A program made the translations under genes and the position numbers. 64,000 nt of DNA from Bradyrhizobium ottawaense (GTDB lineage: Bacteria; Pseudomonadota; Alphaproteobacteria; Rhizobiales; Xanthobacteraceae). The notes beneath the pieces are model-generated. The model did no database searches. It was not told where the DNA came from and was given only the letters and a program-made list of their open reading frames with translations. Each line of letters starts with the position of its first letter. Positions within the stretch are counted from its first letter, which is position 1. Below, piece by piece: positions 37,157-46,457 of the stretch. The stretch lies in NCBI RefSeq assembly GCF_002278135.3, contig NZ_CP029425.2:5618001-5682000 (forward strand). The letters run 5' to 3'.

Positions 37157-38697
37157 GTGTGGGCCTCAAGCGCAACAGCGACGCTATCGGCGGCAATGGC
37201 CGCGAGAATGTTGCCGACGTCGACCGCGTCGCCCGCCAGCTCCTCGACATGGGCGCGGTCGCGCAGCACCACGACGCGGTCGGAATAGGTCACGATCTCA
37301 TCGAGCTCGGAGGAGATCACGAGCAGCGACAAGCCGTCGTCGCAGAGCTCGCGGATCAGGCGGATGATCTCGGCATGCGCGCCGACGTCGATGCCGCGGG
37401 TCGGCTCGTCCAGCACCAGAAGCCGCGGCGAGGTCGCGAGCCAGCGCGCCAGCAGAACCTTCTGCTGATTGCCGCCGGACAACAGGCCGACGGGGCGCTC
37501 AGCATCGGGCGGACGGATGTCGAGCATCTTGACGTAGCGGCGCGCGATCTCGTCCTGCTCGCGGCGCGACAGCGGCCGATGCAGGCCGCGTTTGGCCTGG
37601 AGCGCGAGCACGATGTTCTCGCGCACCGTGAGCTCGGCAACGATGCCGTCGGTCTTGCGCTCCTCCGGGCAATAGCCGAAGCCGTGGCGTACGCCGTCGC
37701 GAGGCGACTGCAGCCGCACCGGCACACCTTCCACCCTCGCCTTCCCGCCATCGGCGCGCTCGGCGCCGAACACCAGCCGCGCCGTCTCGGTCCGGCCCGA
37801 GCCGAGCAGGCCGGCGAGACCGACGACCTCGCCATGGCGCAGCTCGAGATTGAACGGCGCGACATAGCCGGCCTTGCCGTAATTCTCGAAACTCGCGCAG
37901 ATTTCGCGCACCTTGTGCTCGCCCACTGATGCGCGTGCGCTGGTGGTCTCGGCCAACTCGCGGCCGAGCATCAGCCGGATCAGCTCGAGGCGCGGCAGCG
38001 AGGCGGTCTCGCGCTCGCCGACGAGGCGACCGTTGCGCAGCACGGTGATGCGATCGGAGATCTCGTAGACCTGGTCGAGGAAGTGACTGACGAAGACGAT
38101 GCCGATGCCGCGTTTCGCGAGCTGGCGCATGATGCCGAACAGGATCTCGACCTCGTGACGGTCGAGACTCGCGGTGGGCTCGTCCAGGATCAACACCCGC
38201 GCGGAGAGATCGACGGCGCGCGCGATCGCGGTGACGTGCTGCACGGCGACCGAATAGTTGCCGAGCGGCGCGGCGACGTCGATGTCGAGGCCAAACTCCG
38301 CAAGCAGCGCCTTGGCGCGGCGGCGCATCTCGCCCTCGCGCACGATGCCGAAGCGTATTGGCTGGCGATCGAGGAACAGGTTCTGCGCCACCGACAGGTT
38401 CGGCAGCAGATTGACCTCCTGGTAGACGGTGGCAATGCCCGCTGCCAGCGCTGCCTTGGCCGAGCGCGGCGCGACCTCTTCACCGCCGATCCTGACGATG
38501 CCGGCGTCGCGTGGGAATACGCCGGTGACGACCTTGATCAGCGTGGACTTGCCGGCGCCGTTCTCGCCGAGCAACGCATGGATCTCGCCGGCGCGCAGCG
38601 TGAAGTCGACCTCCTGCAGCGCGCGCACAGCGCCGAAGCTCTTGCTGATCCCGCGCACCTCAAGAAGGGGCAGAGCAGGATCGGGGCTGTTCTGCAT
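37153..38697 (-). CDS. ytfR: Galactofuranose-type ABC transporter ATP-binding protein (YtfR-like)
   Basis: A 514-residue double ATPase. First half: Walker A GENGAGKST (about residues 43-51), Walker B LILDEPTASLD. Second half: degenerate Walker A GLLGSGRTE, signature LSGGNQQKVLLARWL and Walker B LVLDEPTRGID. Start at ATG 38697 with GGGAGCG about nine bases upstream; two earlier in-frame Met codons lack ribosome sites. Coupled to the YtfT-like permease gene and placed 117 bp after the binding-protein gene. Confidence 0.93.
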   Translation of the reverse strand: MQNSPDPALPLLEVRGISKSFGAVRALQEVDFTLRAGEIHALLGENGAGKSTLIKVVTGVFPRDAGIVRIGGEEVAPRSAKAALAAGIATVYQEVNLLPNLSVAQNLFLDRQPIRFGIVREGEMRRRAKALLAEFGLDIDVAAPLGNYSVAVQHVTAIARAVDLSARVLILDEPTASLDRHEVEILFGIMRQLAKRGIGIVFVSHFLDQVYEISDRITVLRNGRLVGERETASLPRLELIRLMLGRELAETTSARASVGEHKVREICASFENYGKAGYVAPFNLELRHGEVVGLAGLLGSGRTETARLVFGAERADGGKARVEGVPVRLQSPRDGVRHGFGYCPEERKTDGIVAELTVRENIVLALQAKRGLHRPLSRREQDEIARRYVKMLDIRPPDAERPVGLLSGGNQQKVLLARWLATSPRLLVLDEPTRGIDVGAHAEIIRLIRELCDDGLSLLVISSELDEIVTYSDRVVVLRDRAHVEELAGDAVDVGNILAAIAADSVAVALEAHT

Positions 38698-38814
38698 GGC
38701 AAATTCGCTCCCACGGGTGCCCGCCATTGAAGCGGACACCCAGCCTAGTCGTTCGTGCAGCGGTTTCGAAGGGGGGCGACGGACCACCGGAAGCGGTCCG
38801 GCGCGGCGCCCGCC

Positions 38815-39780
38815 TCAGTAACCGAGGCCCTTCTTGCTGTCGTAGATCTTCTGCGGATCATCGGCGGCAGTATAGAGCTTGGACTCGGTCTGAATCCACT
38901 TCGGCGGAACCGTGCCCTTGCCCTTGAAGGCTGCGACGGCATCCAGTGCTGGGCCGGCCATGTTCGGCGTCAGCTCCACCGTGGCGTTCGCTTCGCCGGC
39001 AACCATCGCCTTGAAGATATCGGGGACCGCGTCGATCGAAACGGTGAGGATATCCTTGCCGGGCTTGAGGCCGGCTTCCTTCATCGCCTGAATCGCGCCC
39101 ACCATCATGTCGTCGTTGTGGGCGTAGACCGCGCAGATGTTCTTGCCGCCGCCTTCGGCCTTGATGAAGCTTTCCATCACCTCCTTGCCCTTGGCGCGGG
39201 TGAAGTCGCCGGTCTGGCTGCGCACCACCTTCAGGTTCGCGTGCTTGGCGATGGCGGTGTCGAAGCCTTTCTTGCGGTTGGTGGCGACGCTGGCGCCGAC
39301 GGTGCCCTGCAGCTCGACGATGTTGCAGGCCTTGGCGCCGACTGTCTTGGCCAGCCAGTCGCCGGCGACCTCGCCCTCATGCACGCTGTCCGAGGTGACC
39401 GCGGTGAGATAGAGCTCCTTGCCGGACGGATCGATGTCGCGGTCGAGCAGCACGACCGGGATCTTGGCTTCCTTGGCCTCCTTCAGCACCGAGTCCCAGC
39501 CGGTCGAGACCACGGGCGCGAGGAAGATCGCATCGACGTTCTGCGCGATGAAGGAGCGGATCGCCTTGATCTGGTTCTCCTGCTTCTGCTGCGCGTCGGC
39601 GATCTTGAGATTGACCTTGCGCTTGGCGGCCTCCTGCTTGGAGACCGACGTCTCGGCCGCGCGCCAGCCGGATTCCGATCCGATCTGCGAGAAGCCGATG
39701 GTGAGCTCGGCGGCATTCGCGGGCAGCGCGAGCAGCAAGGCGGCCGTGGCGCTGGCCGCAAAGAGGGCTTTGAGGATCAT
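38815..39780 (-). CDS. ytfQ: Galactofuranose-type ABC transporter substrate-binding protein (YtfQ-like)
   Basis: A 321-residue periplasmic binding protein. The signal peptide is cleaved after ALPANA (about residue 23). The mature chain opens with ELTIGFSQIGSESGWRAAET, the YtfQ hallmark. VVLLDRDID and VYAHNDDMMVGAIQAMKEAG are typical ligand-site regions. In E. coli this protein binds galactofuranose and galactopyranose. First gene of the long minus-strand sugar operon; GGGAG lies about nine bases before the ATG. Confidence 0.92.
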   Translation of the reverse strand: MILKALFAASATAALLLALPANAAELTIGFSQIGSESGWRAAETSVSKQEAAKRKVNLKIADAQQKQENQIKAIRSFIAQNVDAIFLAPVVSTGWDSVLKEAKEAKIPVVLLDRDIDPSGKELYLTAVTSDSVHEGEVAGDWLAKTVGAKACNIVELQGTVGASVATNRKKGFDTAIAKHANLKVVRSQTGDFTRAKGKEVMESFIKAEGGGKNICAVYAHNDDMMVGAIQAMKEAGLKPGKDILTVSIDAVPDIFKAMVAGEANATVELTPNMAGPALDAVAAFKGKGTVPPKWIQTESKLYTAADDPQKIYDSKKGLGY

Positions 39781-39797
39781 CAGGCGAGTCTCCCAAG

Positions 39798-39826
39798 ATG
39801 TTATCCGGGGCGCCTATTGGTAACAT
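39798..39826. promoter_or_regulatory. Inverted half-sites ATGTTA/TAACAT upstream of ytfQ
   Basis: ATGTTA at 39798-39803 and TAACAT at 39821-39826 are separated by 17 bases just upstream of the ytfQ ribosome site. It could be an operator for the FadR-type regulator in this operon. Weak support. Confidence 0.28.
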
Positions 39827-39885
39827 GGCACCCGCAGGCCGGCCTTCGAGGCGGCGGGAGGGACTATTTCACGGAAGAAGAGTTC

Positions 39886-39921
39886 CGACTAGTCATATTA
39901 TTTTACTATTTAGAGGAAATC
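39886..39921. other. AT-rich patch in the 380-bp gap upstream of ytfQ
   Basis: Within 39781-40160 a block around TAGTCATATTATTTTACTAT is very AT-rich compared with the surroundings. It may hold the main sugar-operon promoter; on the minus strand TAATAT or TAAAAT could serve as a -10, but no convincing -35 is seen. The rest of the gap holds the repeat at 40028-40115. Confidence 0.4.
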
Positions 39922-40027
39922 GCGCCGAGCGGCGGCAGGCGGTTCTAAGACACGCCAAGCGCGATTTTGTTCCCCCGATGCAACGGGAAGATGAAGGAGG
40001 TTTGTAGGTGAGTCCAGCCACGGACAA

Positions 40028-40115
40028 CCGTCATGGCCGGGCCTGTCCCGGCCATCCACGCCTTACCTCGCCTGACAAAGAACGTGGATGCCCGGGACAA
40101 GCCCGGGCATGACGG
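40028..40115. repeat. Palindromic intergenic repeat
   Basis: Thirty-three-bp arms at 40028-40060 and 40083-40115 are largely complementary, and each arm contains its own small palindrome (GGCCGGG/CCCGGCC and GCCCGGG/CCCGGGC). Lies between the FAH-family gene and the sugar operon, so it may also terminate the former. Confidence 0.75.
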
Positions 40116-40160
40116 CCTCATAGACGTTCGCGTGGGAGGTCAGCTGCGAGACGTGAAGCG

Positions 40161-41333
40161 CTAAATCAGCTTCCGCTGCGCCAGGTTCTTCATCAACGCA
40201 CCGATGCCGAAGGTCCAGGGCTCGCACTCGTCGCTGGTGCGCATGCGGTTGACGAGCTTGCCGAGCTGGGGCGCTGCGATCGTGACGATGTCGTCGCGCT
40301 TGTGGGTGAACCCCTGCCCCGGCGCATCGCGATCCTTGACCGGCGCGAACATCGTGCCGAGGAACAGCACAAAGCCATCAGGATATTGATGCACCTTGCC
40401 GATGGTCTGCTCGACCAGATCGGTCGGATCACGGCTGATCTTGCTGATCGAGGAATGGCCGTCGAGAACGAAGCCGTCCGCCCCCTTCACGTTCAGGCTG
40501 ATGTCGAGCTTGCGCGCATCGTCGAGCGTAAAACTGTCGTCGAACAGGCGCAGCAGCGGTCCTATCGCGCAGGAGGCGTTGTTGTCCTTGGCCTTCGACA
40601 GCAGCAGCGCCGAGCGTCCTTCGAAGTCGCGCAGATTGACGTCGTTGCCGAGCGCGCCGCCGACGATCTTGCCGCGGCTCGACACGAACAGCACGAGCTC
40701 CGGCTCCGGATTGTTCCAGGTCGATTTCGGATGCAGGCCGGCATCCATGCCGGTGCCGACCGAGGACATGGTCGGCGCCTTGGTGAACACTTCGGCATCG
40801 GGACCGATGCCAACCTCGAGATATTGGCTCCAGGCGTTCTGGTCGATCAGCACCTGCTTCAGATGCATCGCCTGGTCGGAGCCAGGCTTGAGCTTCGACA
40901 AATCATCGCCGATCAGCCGCGTCACTTCCTTGCGGATCGCTTCGGCCGAGGCCGGATTGCCCTTTGCGCGCTCCTCAATCACGCGCTCCAGCATCGAGAT
41001 GGCAAAAGTGACGCCGGCAGCCTTCAGCGTCTGCAGGTCCACGGGCGCAAGCAGCCAAGGTTTTTGGCGATCGCGCTGGTCCGGCGCCGTGTTGGCCACG
41101 ATGGCGTCGAGATCGCCGATGCGCTCGCCCTTGGTCAGGCTCAGCGCCTTGGCCGGGTTGTCCTCTTCGCAGAGCGCGCTGATGGTCGGAAATCTTGCGG
41201 TGACGTCGAACACGCCGTCGCCACGGACGGCGACCACGGCCGGACCGTTCGCCTGCGGCAGCCAGACGCGGCCGGCGAGTGTGCCGCGTGTTCCGTCCTC
41301 AGGGAGAAGGTCTTTCACCGTCAATGTCGTCAT
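40161..41333 (-). CDS. Fumarylacetoacetase-superfamily protein, probable 2-keto-3-deoxy-pentonate dehydratase (XylX-like)
   Basis: A 390-residue FAH-fold protein. The catalytic domain is C-terminal, with GPDAEVFTKAPTMSSVGTGM near residue 180, NNPEPELVLFV holding metal-ligand Glu residues, GGALGNDVNLRDFEGRSALL, and AKDNNASCAIGPLLRLF. The length and these segments fit the group containing Caulobacter XylX, which dehydrates 2-keto-3-deoxy-xylonate. It lies upstream of, and co-oriented with, an aldose oxidation operon, which supports that role. Homology is recalled, not searched; it could act on another keto-deoxy acid. Confidence 0.75.
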   Translation of the reverse strand: MTTLTVKDLLPEDGTRGTLAGRVWLPQANGPAVVAVRGDGVFDVTARFPTISALCEEDNPAKALSLTKGERIGDLDAIVANTAPDQRDRQKPWLLAPVDLQTLKAAGVTFAISMLERVIEERAKGNPASAEAIRKEVTRLIGDDLSKLKPGSDQAMHLKQVLIDQNAWSQYLEVGIGPDAEVFTKAPTMSSVGTGMDAGLHPKSTWNNPEPELVLFVSSRGKIVGGALGNDVNLRDFEGRSALLLSKAKDNNASCAIGPLLRLFDDSFTLDDARKLDISLNVKGADGFVLDGHSSISKISRDPTDLVEQTIGKVHQYPDGFVLFLGTMFAPVKDRDAPGQGFTHKRDDIVTIAAPQLGKLVNRMRTSDECEPWTFGIGALMKNLAQRKLI

Positions 41334-41428
41334 GGCCGCGCCCTCGTTGTTTATCGGATCAGCCGCAGCCGATCACATTGGCGAAAACCAATAAACGTCT
41401 GGCGGGGGAAGTCCAGAGAGCGCGCCGC

Positions 41429-42487
41429 TCACTTGAACCAATGCACCAGTGCGATGCTGATGCCGAGCAGCAGCATCAGCGACAGCGTTACCGCGGCCGT
41501 CACCCGCCCGCCGACATTGGCGAGCACGCGTACGTCGACGCCGAGACCGAGAGCCGCCATCGACACCACGGTGAGAAAGCTCGTGATCTTGGTCACCGGA
41601 CCAACCACCGTCCCCGGCACGATTTCGAGGGAACGCAAGGTCGCCAGCGCCAGAAAGCCGAGGATGAACCAGGGCACCAGGCGGAAGAAGCCAACATGGG
41701 TCTTCTTGGCATCGCTCTGCCAGCGCGAGGCGGCGAGCGACAGGCCGACCACGACCGGCCCGAGCATCAGCACACGCATCAGCTTCACGAGCGTGCCGAT
41801 CTGTGTCGAGACGAGCCCGGCCGGGACCGTCGCGGCCAGCACCTGCGGCACCGCATAGACCGTGAGGCCGGCGAGGATGCCGTATTGCGTGGCAGACAAT
41901 TGCAACAGCGGAATCAGCAGCGGCAGGCCGAGCACCATCATCACGCCAAGGATCGCTGTGAAGGAGATCGAGGATGCGATCTCGTCATTGTTGGCGCCGA
42001 TGATCGGGGCCACGGCGGCAATCGCCGAATTGCCGCAGATCGAGTTGCCGCAGGCGATCAGGATCGACAACCGCGTCGACAGACCCAGCATCCGGCTGAT
42101 GCCAAAGGAGACGCAGAGCGCAATCACCACGACCGCTGCGATCGACGCCAGCAGCGCGACGCCGGAGGCCGCGATGGCGGCGAAGCTGATCGAGGCGCCC
42201 AGCAGCATGACCGCGACTTCGAGGAGCTGTTTTGCGCTGAAGGCGATGCCGGCCTGCCAGCGCGGCGCGGGTTTCCAGAAGCTGCGCAGGGCCATCCCGA
42301 GCAGGATCGCCATCACCAGCGCCTCGACATAGGGATGCTCGAAAACGCCAAGCTCCGCCCTTTCGAGCAGGGCCGAGACACCGGCGACGGCGACACAGAG
42401 GAGGATGCCTGGAATCAGCGCGAAAATACGGCTCGCGGCGGTGGCCGGCTTGGCATCGGCCGGGCTGGATGCTTGATTCTGCGACAC
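41429..42487 (-). CDS. YeiH/UPF0324-family membrane protein, putative sulfate/anion exporter
   Basis: A 352-residue protein with about ten hydrophobic segments. Distinctive motifs are AKQLLEVAVMLLGASIS near residue 90 and IACGNSICGNSAIAAVAPII near 150, both typical of the YeiH/UPF0324 family. Members are annotated as sulfate exporters with limited experimental backing. Single gene between the FAH-family gene and a small hypothetical. The cytoplasmic N-terminus is about 25 polar residues long. Confidence 0.88.
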   Translation of the reverse strand: MSQNQASSPADAKPATAASRIFALIPGILLCVAVAGVSALLERAELGVFEHPYVEALVMAILLGMALRSFWKPAPRWQAGIAFSAKQLLEVAVMLLGASISFAAIAASGVALLASIAAVVVIALCVSFGISRMLGLSTRLSILIACGNSICGNSAIAAVAPIIGANNDEIASSISFTAILGVMMVLGLPLLIPLLQLSATQYGILAGLTVYAVPQVLAATVPAGLVSTQIGTLVKLMRVLMLGPVVVGLSLAASRWQSDAKKTHVGFFRLVPWFILGFLALATLRSLEIVPGTVVGPVTKITSFLTVVSMAALGLGVDVRVLANVGGRVTAAVTLSLMLLLGISIALVHWFK

Positions 42488-42597
42488 AAATCTCTCCCAG
42501 AGGAGAAAGATTTATACGCAGCGCCAGCTCAATGGGGAATAAGTTTTCGACATATCAGGGCCGAGGGAAGTTCTGTCCTAACCCGGAATAAACGGCC

Positions 42598-42816
42598 TCA
42601 GAAGATTAGGCTCTTGGCGAGCGAGGCCACACGGCTGAACCCGTCGTAAACGCCGGGTTCGAAGAACGCTGCACGCGCGAGCACGATTCCGGCCACGAGC
42701 GACCAGAACACCCCGGTGCCGACCCGCAACAGGAGCTTTGACGCGCGCGACTTCGGCTGGGCATCCGTCGCGGATACCAACTGCTCGCCAAAGGGCTCAA
42801 ATCCAGTGCGTTCCAT
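42598..42816 (-). CDS. Small hypothetical protein with one membrane segment
   Basis: Encodes 72 residues from the ATG at 42816. A polar N-terminus (FGEQLVSATDAQPKSRASKL) precedes one hydrophobic segment (VGTGVFWSLVAGIVLARAAFF). No family recognised. Earlier Met codons extend the frame, but no start has a clear ribosome site. Weak call on start and reality. Confidence 0.45.
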   Translation of the reverse strand: MERTGFEPFGEQLVSATDAQPKSRASKLLLRVGTGVFWSLVAGIVLARAAFFEPGVYDGFSRVASLAKSLIF

Positions 42817-42981
42817 AGCAGGCCAATCCATCAATTCGTGGCTGAAATGTCGTCTTTTCGACCCCAAACAGCAATGGAAGCGATTGGCTTTTTTGGTCCC
42901 CCGCGGGGAAACTCCTTCCGCCGGAATGACCTCGGACAACCGCTTTCTTCTTCGGGCCTATTCGGACACCGCCCGCCCGGC

Positions 42982-43691
<710 letters not shown>

Positions 43692-43695
<4 letters not shown>

Positions 43696-44447
43696 CCGGC
43701 CGCTCCTGCATGTTCGGTGCCGAGATAGGCTTCGATCACGGCGCTGTCGTTGCGGATCTCCTCGGGCGTGCCGGTGGCGAGGATGCGGCCGTAGCAGAGC
43801 ACGACGATTTTTGGCGCAATCTTGAAGACGATGTCCATGTCGTGCTCGATGAAGACGACCGTGATTTTTTGCGTCTCCCAGAGCTCGCGCACCTTGTCGA
43901 TCATGCGCCAGCGCTCCTCGGGGCCCATGCCGGCGGTGGGCTCGTCCAGCAGCAGCACCTTCGGTTCGAGCACCAGCGCCAGCGCAATGTCGAGCAGCTT
44001 TTGATCGCCATGTGACAGCGTCGCGGCCGTGCGATGGCGCTTGCCGGCAAGGCCCAGCAGCTCCATCACGTGCTCGGCGCGGTCGCGCGTCTCCGGCAGA
44101 GGAAAGCGCTTGTGCAGCACTGCCGAGGTGCGCTGGTCGGCACTGACGGCGGCTAACATGGTCTCCTGCACCGTCAGCGACTTGAAGATGCTCGCCACCT
44201 GGAAGGCGCGGCCGATGCCGTGACGGACGATCTCCGGCGGCGAGCGGCCGGCGAGGTCGACACCGTCGAGCAGCACCTGGCCGGTGTCAGGCTTCAACGC
44301 GCCGGTGATCAAATTGAAGAAGGTGCTCTTGCCCGCGCCGTTCGGACCGATCACCGCAGTGAGCGAACCGTCGGGGAAATCCAGCGAGACGTCGTTGGTC
44401 GCCTTCACGCCACCAAAGGATTTTGCGAGGTTGCGGATCTCCAGCAT
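43692..44447 (-). CDS. Branched-chain amino acid-type ABC transporter ATP-binding protein (LivG-like)
   Basis: A 251-residue ATPase with Walker A GPNGAGKST (about residues 36-44), the LivG-like GIGRAFQVASIFKSLTVQE, signature LSHGDQKLLDIALAL and Walker B LLLDEPTAGMGPEE, then VFIEHDMDIVF. The SHGDQ and TAGMGP features are typical of LivG. Starts 2 bp after the LivM-like stop and is coupled to the LivF-like gene. Confidence 0.94.
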
Positions 44448-44449
44448 CG

Positions 44450-45469
44450 CTAGCGGCCCTCGCCTGCGTCACGCCGCTGCGAGAACCACTCGGCGACGAA
44501 ATCCAGCAGGCCCTTGCGCAGGCCCAGCGCGAAGAACAGGATGACCACGCCGAGCACGATGCCGTGATACTCGGTGAACCGCGTCACGGTGTCGTTGAGC
44601 AGCAGCAGCAGCACGGTGCCGACCATCGGCCCCAAGAAGGTTGAAACGCCGCCGAGCATGTTGATGAAGATGCCTTCACCCGAGATGGTCCAATAGGCGA
44701 ATTCCGGATAGGCGCCGGAAACGAACAGCGCCATCACCATGCCGCCCATCGCCGCGAACAGCGCCGCCAGCACGAACACGGTGAGCTTGGCGCGCCAGAC
44801 GTCGATACCGAGAAAGCTCGCGCGCGCGGCATTGTCGCGGATCATCCGCAACGTGTAGCCGAACGGCGATTGCGCGATCTGCCGCATCGCGAGCAGCCCA
44901 AGGATCAACAGCGCGCAGCTCGCGATGTAGAGATGGACGTGGTTGGCCAGATCGATGCCGAGAAAGACGGGTCGCGGAATGCCGCCGCGCAGGCCCTGGT
45001 CACCGCCGGTGAACGAAGCCCAGGACAGGATGGTCGAGTGGATCAGCATCTGGAAGGCGAGCGTGACGAAGGCGAAATAGATCTCCTTCAGCCGCACGCA
45101 GATCGCGCCGATCACGGCCGCGATGAGCGCCGTGATCGCCAGCGTCGCAACGAAGGCGACCGGAATGGGCACGCCGAGCTTCTGCATGATCAGGCCGAAG
45201 CTGTAGGCGCCAAGGCCGAAGAACATGCCATGGCCGAACGAGGTCAGGCCGGTGTAGCCGACCAGGAGGTTGAGCGAGGTCGCGAACAGTCCGTAGGCGG
45301 AGCAGCGGATGACGAAATCGAGCAGCGCCTTGCTGCCCGTCAACAGCGGCAGGCTCGCCAGCACGGCAAAAGCGATCAGCGCGATCAGGACGTCGCGATA
45401 GCGTTGCAGCACCGAGCCACCGCGCACGGGTGCCAGCCCTTGCGCGTGTCCGGCCTCCAGCTCGGTCAT
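44450..45469 (-). CDS. Branched-chain amino acid-type ABC transporter permease (LivM-like)
   Basis: A 339-residue inner-membrane permease. The central block NLLVGYTGLTSFGHGMFFGL near residue 70 and EIYFAFVTLAFQMLIHS are LivM hallmarks, as is the GVSTFLGPMVGTVLLLLLND stretch near the C-terminus. About eight to ten membrane segments. Its ATG overlaps the stop of the LivH-like gene. Confidence 0.93.
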   Translation of the reverse strand: MTELEAGHAQGLAPVRGGSVLQRYRDVLIALIAFAVLASLPLLTGSKALLDFVIRCSAYGLFATSLNLLVGYTGLTSFGHGMFFGLGAYSFGLIMQKLGVPIPVAFVATLAITALIAAVIGAICVRLKEIYFAFVTLAFQMLIHSTILSWASFTGGDQGLRGGIPRPVFLGIDLANHVHLYIASCALLILGLLAMRQIAQSPFGYTLRMIRDNAARASFLGIDVWRAKLTVFVLAALFAAMGGMVMALFVSGAYPEFAYWTISGEGIFINMLGGVSTFLGPMVGTVLLLLLNDTVTRFTEYHGIVLGVVILFFALGLRKGLLDFVAEWFSQRRDAGEGR

Positions 45470-46368
45470 GCCGCCTCCTTGCCGAACAGGCCGGTGGGTT
45501 TCGAGACCAGCACGATCACCATGAACAGATACATCAGGCCTTCCGTGAACAGCGGAAAGCCGAGCGAGCCGAACGAGCGGATCAGGCCGAGCAGCAACGC
45601 GCCGATCAGGGCGCCCAGGATCGAGCCCATGCCGCCGATCACGGTGACGATGAAGGATTCGATCAGCACCGAGAATCCCATCCCGGGCGTGAGCGAGCGC
45701 ACCGGCGCGGCGAGCGCACCCGCGAGGCCCGCCAGCATGCCGCCGAGCGCGAACACGCCGCCATAGATCAGGCCCGTGTTGATGCCGAGCGCGGACACCA
45801 TGCCGGGATTTTGCGCGGCGGCGCGGATCACCTTGCCGATGCGGCTGCGCGACAACCCGATGCCGAGCACGACAGCCGCAACGAGCGCAACGCCGATCAG
45901 CAGCAGATAATAAGGCGGCACCACGCCGCCGGCGATGAACAGCGGCATCACCTGGAACGCGGACGGCATGCCCATCGACTTGAATTCCGGCCCCCAGATC
46001 AGGCGCACGACATCGTCGAAGATCAGCACGAAGGCGTAGCAGACGAGGAGCTGCATCAAGACGTCCGCGCCATAGACGCGGCTCATGAAGACGCGCTCGA
46101 AGATCAATCCGAGAATGGCGGTGCCGGCCGCGCCCGCCAGCATCGCGAGCGCGAAGCTCCCGGTGAGCTGATAGGCGGTCATCGCGAAATAGGCGCCGAA
46201 CATGTAGAAGGCGCCGTGGCTGAAATTGACCACCTTGAGCACGCCGAAAATCAGCGTCAGCCCGACCGCAACCAGGAACAGCAGCATGCCGATGATGAGG
46301 CCGCTGGTGGTCTGCGTCACCAGGCAGGCGGAGCTGGAGAGGCAGCCGGCAAGCGCGTCGAGATCCAC
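45466..46368 (-). CDS. Branched-chain amino acid-type ABC transporter permease (LivH-like)
   Basis: A 300-residue permease. GLTLIFGVLKVVNFSHGAFY near residue 40 and the late ESFIVTVIGGMGSILGALIG are LivH signatures. I start at the GTG at 46366-46368 (VDLDALAGCLSSS), which matches usual N-termini; an ATG 15 codons earlier is possible and neither has a strong ribosome site. Coupled to the LivM-like gene. Confidence 0.9.
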   Translation of the reverse strand: MDLDALAGCLSSSACLVTQTTSGLIIGMLLFLVAVGLTLIFGVLKVVNFSHGAFYMFGAYFAMTAYQLTGSFALAMLAGAAGTAILGLIFERVFMSRVYGADVLMQLLVCYAFVLIFDDVVRLIWGPEFKSMGMPSAFQVMPLFIAGGVVPPYYLLLIGVALVAAVVLGIGLSRSRIGKVIRAAAQNPGMVSALGINTGLIYGGVFALGGMLAGLAGALAAPVRSLTPGMGFSVLIESFIVTVIGGMGSILGALIGALLLGLIRSFGSLGFPLFTEGLMYLFMVIVLVSKPTGLFGKEAA

Positions 46369-46457
46369 GGGAGCACTTTCATTGCGGCGCGCCTGACACG
46401 GCGCGAAAATCAAACGAAAACGGCGAAGACGGTCGCCCGTCTCCGCCGCACATCAGA

